Positions 61,969 to 64,000 of a stretch of DNA of 64,000 nt are shown in pieces (the stretch's first letter is position 1; each line of letters opens with the position of its first letter). The stretch is from Nodosilinea sp. LEGE 06152. Lineage in GTDB: Bacteria; Cyanobacteriota; Cyanobacteriia; Phormidesmidales; Phormidesmidaceae. Under the pieces are notes generated by a model that made no database searches, was not told the origin of the DNA, and saw only the letters and a program-made list of their open reading frames with translations. The stretch lies in NCBI RefSeq assembly GCF_015207525.1, contig NZ_JADEWR010000014.1, forward strand, positions 43,309-107,308, given 5' to 3'. The position numbers and the translations under genes are program-made.

Positions 61969-62126
61969 ACCAGGCTAAACCACACGATCCCCAACTTGGG
62001 GCAATCATTTTAAGAGAGCACCTCGTACCAGGCACACCTGGCAGCTAAGGAATCTCGCCTCTCCGTCAGTGTAGTCTGGCTCTGTGGCAGAAAACCACTA
62101 ACCAAACATAAAAGATGGGCAAGTAT

Positions 62127-62161
62127 AAAAAATGGGGTGGCTAGCGTGTGCTAGCCACCCC
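62127..62161 (-). terminator. Terminator after ycf35
   Basis: A perfect 12-bp stem GGGGTGGCTAGC (62134-62145) and GCTAGCCACCCC (62150-62161) with a 4-base loop. On the minus strand six T follow (62127-62132). It lies 24 bases downstream of the ycf35 stop. Confidence 0.9.
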
Positions 62162-62184
62162 ACCTTAGGGAACGCGATACGGGC

Positions 62185-62535
62185 TTACTGAAGCACCAGC
62201 TTGACGTTGGCGTTCTGTAGACCAGGACGCTTGACTTCAGCCAGGGTCTTGTTGACCGCGTACTTTTGGTTGATGGAGTTAATCAACTCAGTCTGGTTGT
62301 GCTTTTTAGCCACACCCCAGAGGTCAGCAATCAGATCAAAGGAGCCATCGGCATTACGAGACCAACCCAGATCGTACTCACCATCGAGAACGGCAACAAG
62401 GTCGGCGCGAACACGCTGGCCGTTGTAACCGCGTACATCAGCTTCGGTCTTGGTAGCAATCCCCAAGTCAGCCAGAGACTGCTTGAGAATCTCAGCATCG
62501 GTCACTTTGGTGCGAAGGGTGCTGAAGTGAGACAT
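62185..62535 (-). CDS. ycf35: Ycf35 / DUF1257 protein
   Basis: 116 residues beginning MSHFSTLRTKVTDAEILKQSL and containing DLVAVLDGEYDLGWSRNADGSFDLIADLWG, the DUF1257 pattern found in cyanobacteria and red-algal plastids (Ycf35). The function is unknown. AGGAGG at 62543-62548 on the minus strand fixes the ATG at 62533-62535; the longer frame to 62589 is not supported. It follows ycf46 by 136 bases and may share its transcript. Confidence 0.92.
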   Translation of the reverse strand: MSHFSTLRTKVTDAEILKQSLADLGIATKTEADVRGYNGQRVRADLVAVLDGEYDLGWSRNADGSFDLIADLWGVAKKHNQTELINSINQKYAVNKTLAEVKRPGLQNANVKLVLQ

Positions 62536-62671
62536 GGTGTTTCCTCCTGTAGGGAAATTGAGAGAGACAACGAGGTTTGAGAGAGACAAACCAGCTAGCC
62601 ACGGGCTATCTGGACACTAACTGCTAGCAAACGCTAGCCCTTCCCCCGGATACCGCCGGGAGGAAAGCCTG

Positions 62672-64000
62672 TTAAAACTCCATCCGCTGATATTCAGCGA
62701 CGGAGGCTGCCGCCGGACGTGCCCGCTGGCGGGCCCAGTCCCGCAGGGCGGTGACCTGCTCACTCATGGTCTTCGACAGCGGCAGCGTAGCGCGAATGGC
62801 CGCAATAATATCGAGCTGAGTGAACTCACGTCCTTGGGCAAATGCTTCATACATGGCCGAAATCAGCCCTTGCTCGATTTCAGCTCCAGAAAACCCATCG
62901 CAGACCTTGGTCAGCTGATCTAGGTCAAAGCGCTCAATGTCGCGGCGGCGCTTTTGCAGATGGATTTGAAAAATATCCTTGCGCTCTTCGGCGTTGGGCA
63001 GGTCAACGAAGAAGATTTCATCGAAGCGACCCTTGCGCAGAAACTCGCTGGGCAGCTTTTCAACCCGGTTGGCCGTCGCCATTACAAATACCGGAGAAGT
63101 CTTCTCCTGCATCCAGGTCAAGAAGGTGCCGAAGATGCGGCTAGAGGTGCCACCGTCCGAGTCAGAGGAGCCGACCCCGCCAGCAAAGGCCTTATCAATT
63201 TCATCGATAAAGAGAATGCAGGGAGAAATCGACTCAGCCGTGCGCAGGGCATTGCGCAGATTGGCCTCCGATCGCCCCACCGTTGAGCCATCGTACACTC
63301 GACCTAGGTCGAGACGCAGCAGGGGCAGACCCCACAACCGGGATGTGGTCTTGGCAATCAGCGATTTTCCACAGCCTGGCACCCCCAGAATCAACATGCC
63401 CTTGGGCTGAGGCAAACCGTATTCCCGAGCCCGCTCAGTGAACGCATCAGAGCGCTGCTTGAGCCAGTGCTTCAGTTCCTCTAGTCCGCCCACAGAGTTG
63501 ATGGTCTCATCGACATCCATAAATTCCAGAATGCCGTTGCGCCGAATGAGCTGCTTTTTCTCCGAGAGAACAATGTCTACTTCCTCAGCCGTCAGGCGCT
63601 TGGCCATTACCCGCGCCTTGCGATAGACCTTTTCAGCCTCATCACGGGTTAAACCCAGGGCGGCCTTCAGCAGCTTCTCGCGCTCTTCGGTGGAAATGCT
63701 GCTGCCGCGAGCCCGATTCATTTCGGTCGAGAGCACCTCGTCGAGCTCCGACATATTGGGCAGCGGAAAATCGAGAACCACCACCTCTTTCTCTAGCTCG
63801 ATGGGAATCTCCTGCACAGGAGACATCAGCACAATGGTCTTGCGGGTGCCCTTGAGCGACACGATCGCATCTCGCAAGCAACGGGTAACGGCGGGAGAAT
63901 CTTTGAAGGGGTGTAAATCTTTGAAGATAAAGATGCCGGGCTCACGCTGACGAATCACCCACTCTACGGCCGCTTCAGGAGAAACTGTGTTGTTGTTTTG
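62672..64000 (-). CDS. ycf46: Ycf46-type AAA ATPase (5' end beyond window)
   Basis: The frame is open from the window edge (64000) to the stop at 62672, giving about 442 residues; the family is around 500 residues, so some 60-70 N-terminal residues are missing. The AAA module has Walker A LGVPGCGKSLIAKT, Walker B ILFIDEIDKAF, sensor ATANRVEKLP and arginine finger region FLRKGRFDEIFFVDLP. The N-terminal part (GIFIFKDLHPF, EVVVLDFPLPN) is specific to Ycf46, a protein shared with red-algal plastids and linked in cyanobacteria to photosynthesis or carbon uptake. Its exact client is unknown. Confidence 0.93.
   Translation of the reverse strand, partial: QNNNTVSPEAAVEWVIRQREPGIFIFKDLHPFKDSPAVTRCLRDAIVSLKGTRKTIVLMSPVQEIPIELEKEVVVLDFPLPNMSELDEVLSTEMNRARGSSISTEEREKLLKAALGLTRDEAEKVYRKARVMAKRLTAEEVDIVLSEKKQLIRRNGILEFMDVDETINSVGGLEELKHWLKQRSDAFTERAREYGLPQPKGMLILGVPGCGKSLIAKTTSRLWGLPLLRLDLGRVYDGSTVGRSEANLRNALRTAESISPCILFIDEIDKAFAGGVGSSDSDGGTSSRIFGTFLTWMQEKTSPVFVMATANRVEKLPSEFLRKGRFDEIFFVDLPNAEERKDIFQIHLQKRRRDIERFDLDQLTKVCDGFSGAEIEQGLISAMYEAFAQGREFTQLDIIAAIRATLPLSKTMSEQVTALRDWARQRARPAAASVAEYQRMEF

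Overview
This window is chromosomal DNA from a cyanobacterium. It carries the allophycocyanin core genes apcE-apcA-apcB-apcC, a cyanobacterial-type F0F1 operon with both b and b' subunits, the ycf35 and ycf46 genes shared with red-algal plastids, the aar-accA-SDR-folE block, and many copies of the HIP1 octamer GCGATCGC. GC content is fairly high. The gene set fits a Leptolyngbya/Nodosilinea-like filamentous lineage, but that placement is inference only.

Layout. 0-2.5 kb: end of PTS enzyme I and a PtsG-type glucose permease, which is uncommon in cyanobacteria. 3-7.5 kb: a DASH cryptochrome (-), then peroxiredoxin Q coupled to a NuiA-type nuclease inhibitor, then a GH13 amylase. 7.5-9.3 kb: a solitary ABC ATPase and a tiny membrane protein. 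9.3-20.3 kb: a two-protein olefin synthase (FAAL-ACP, then KS-AT-KR-ACP-ST-TE), an overlapping gene of unknown function and a fatty-acid desaturase. 20.6-24.6 kb: aar, accA, an SDR and folE. 24.8-29.2 kb: a GH9 cellulase-like lipoprotein (-) and an AMIN/Amidase_3 cell-wall amidase (+). 29.4-35.2 kb (-): a CPA2 antiporter, then ccs1, ccdA and ftsW. 35.4-40.5 kb (-): the phycobilisome core operon. 41.1-48.7 kb (+): a methyltransferase and atpI-B-E-F'-F-H-A-G with a strong terminator. 48.7-54.3 kb: galE, a large DUF4114 nucleotidase, a GAF-GGDEF protein and tRNA-Glu(UUC). 54.4-64 kb: a DUF4278 protein, a VOC protein, nagA, small regulators, nadA, a TerB-like protein, a CRP-like regulator, an inositol-phosphatase-family enzyme, ycf35 and the 3' part of ycf46.

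How the genes fit together. The middle of the window is a lipid and hydrocarbon region. The acyl-ACP reductase gene aar keeps its usual downstream neighbours (accA, SDR, folE), but the aldehyde-deformylating oxygenase gene ado that normally sits just upstream is absent here. An olefin synthase cassette plus a desaturase occupies that place. The two hydrocarbon pathways are generally reported as mutually exclusive in cyanobacteria, so an olefin synthase beside an orphan aar is the most notable signal in the window. PTS genes, nagA, GH13 and GH9 together suggest some capacity for sugar or polysaccharide use. The rest is core photosynthetic and energy machinery in ordinary arrangement.
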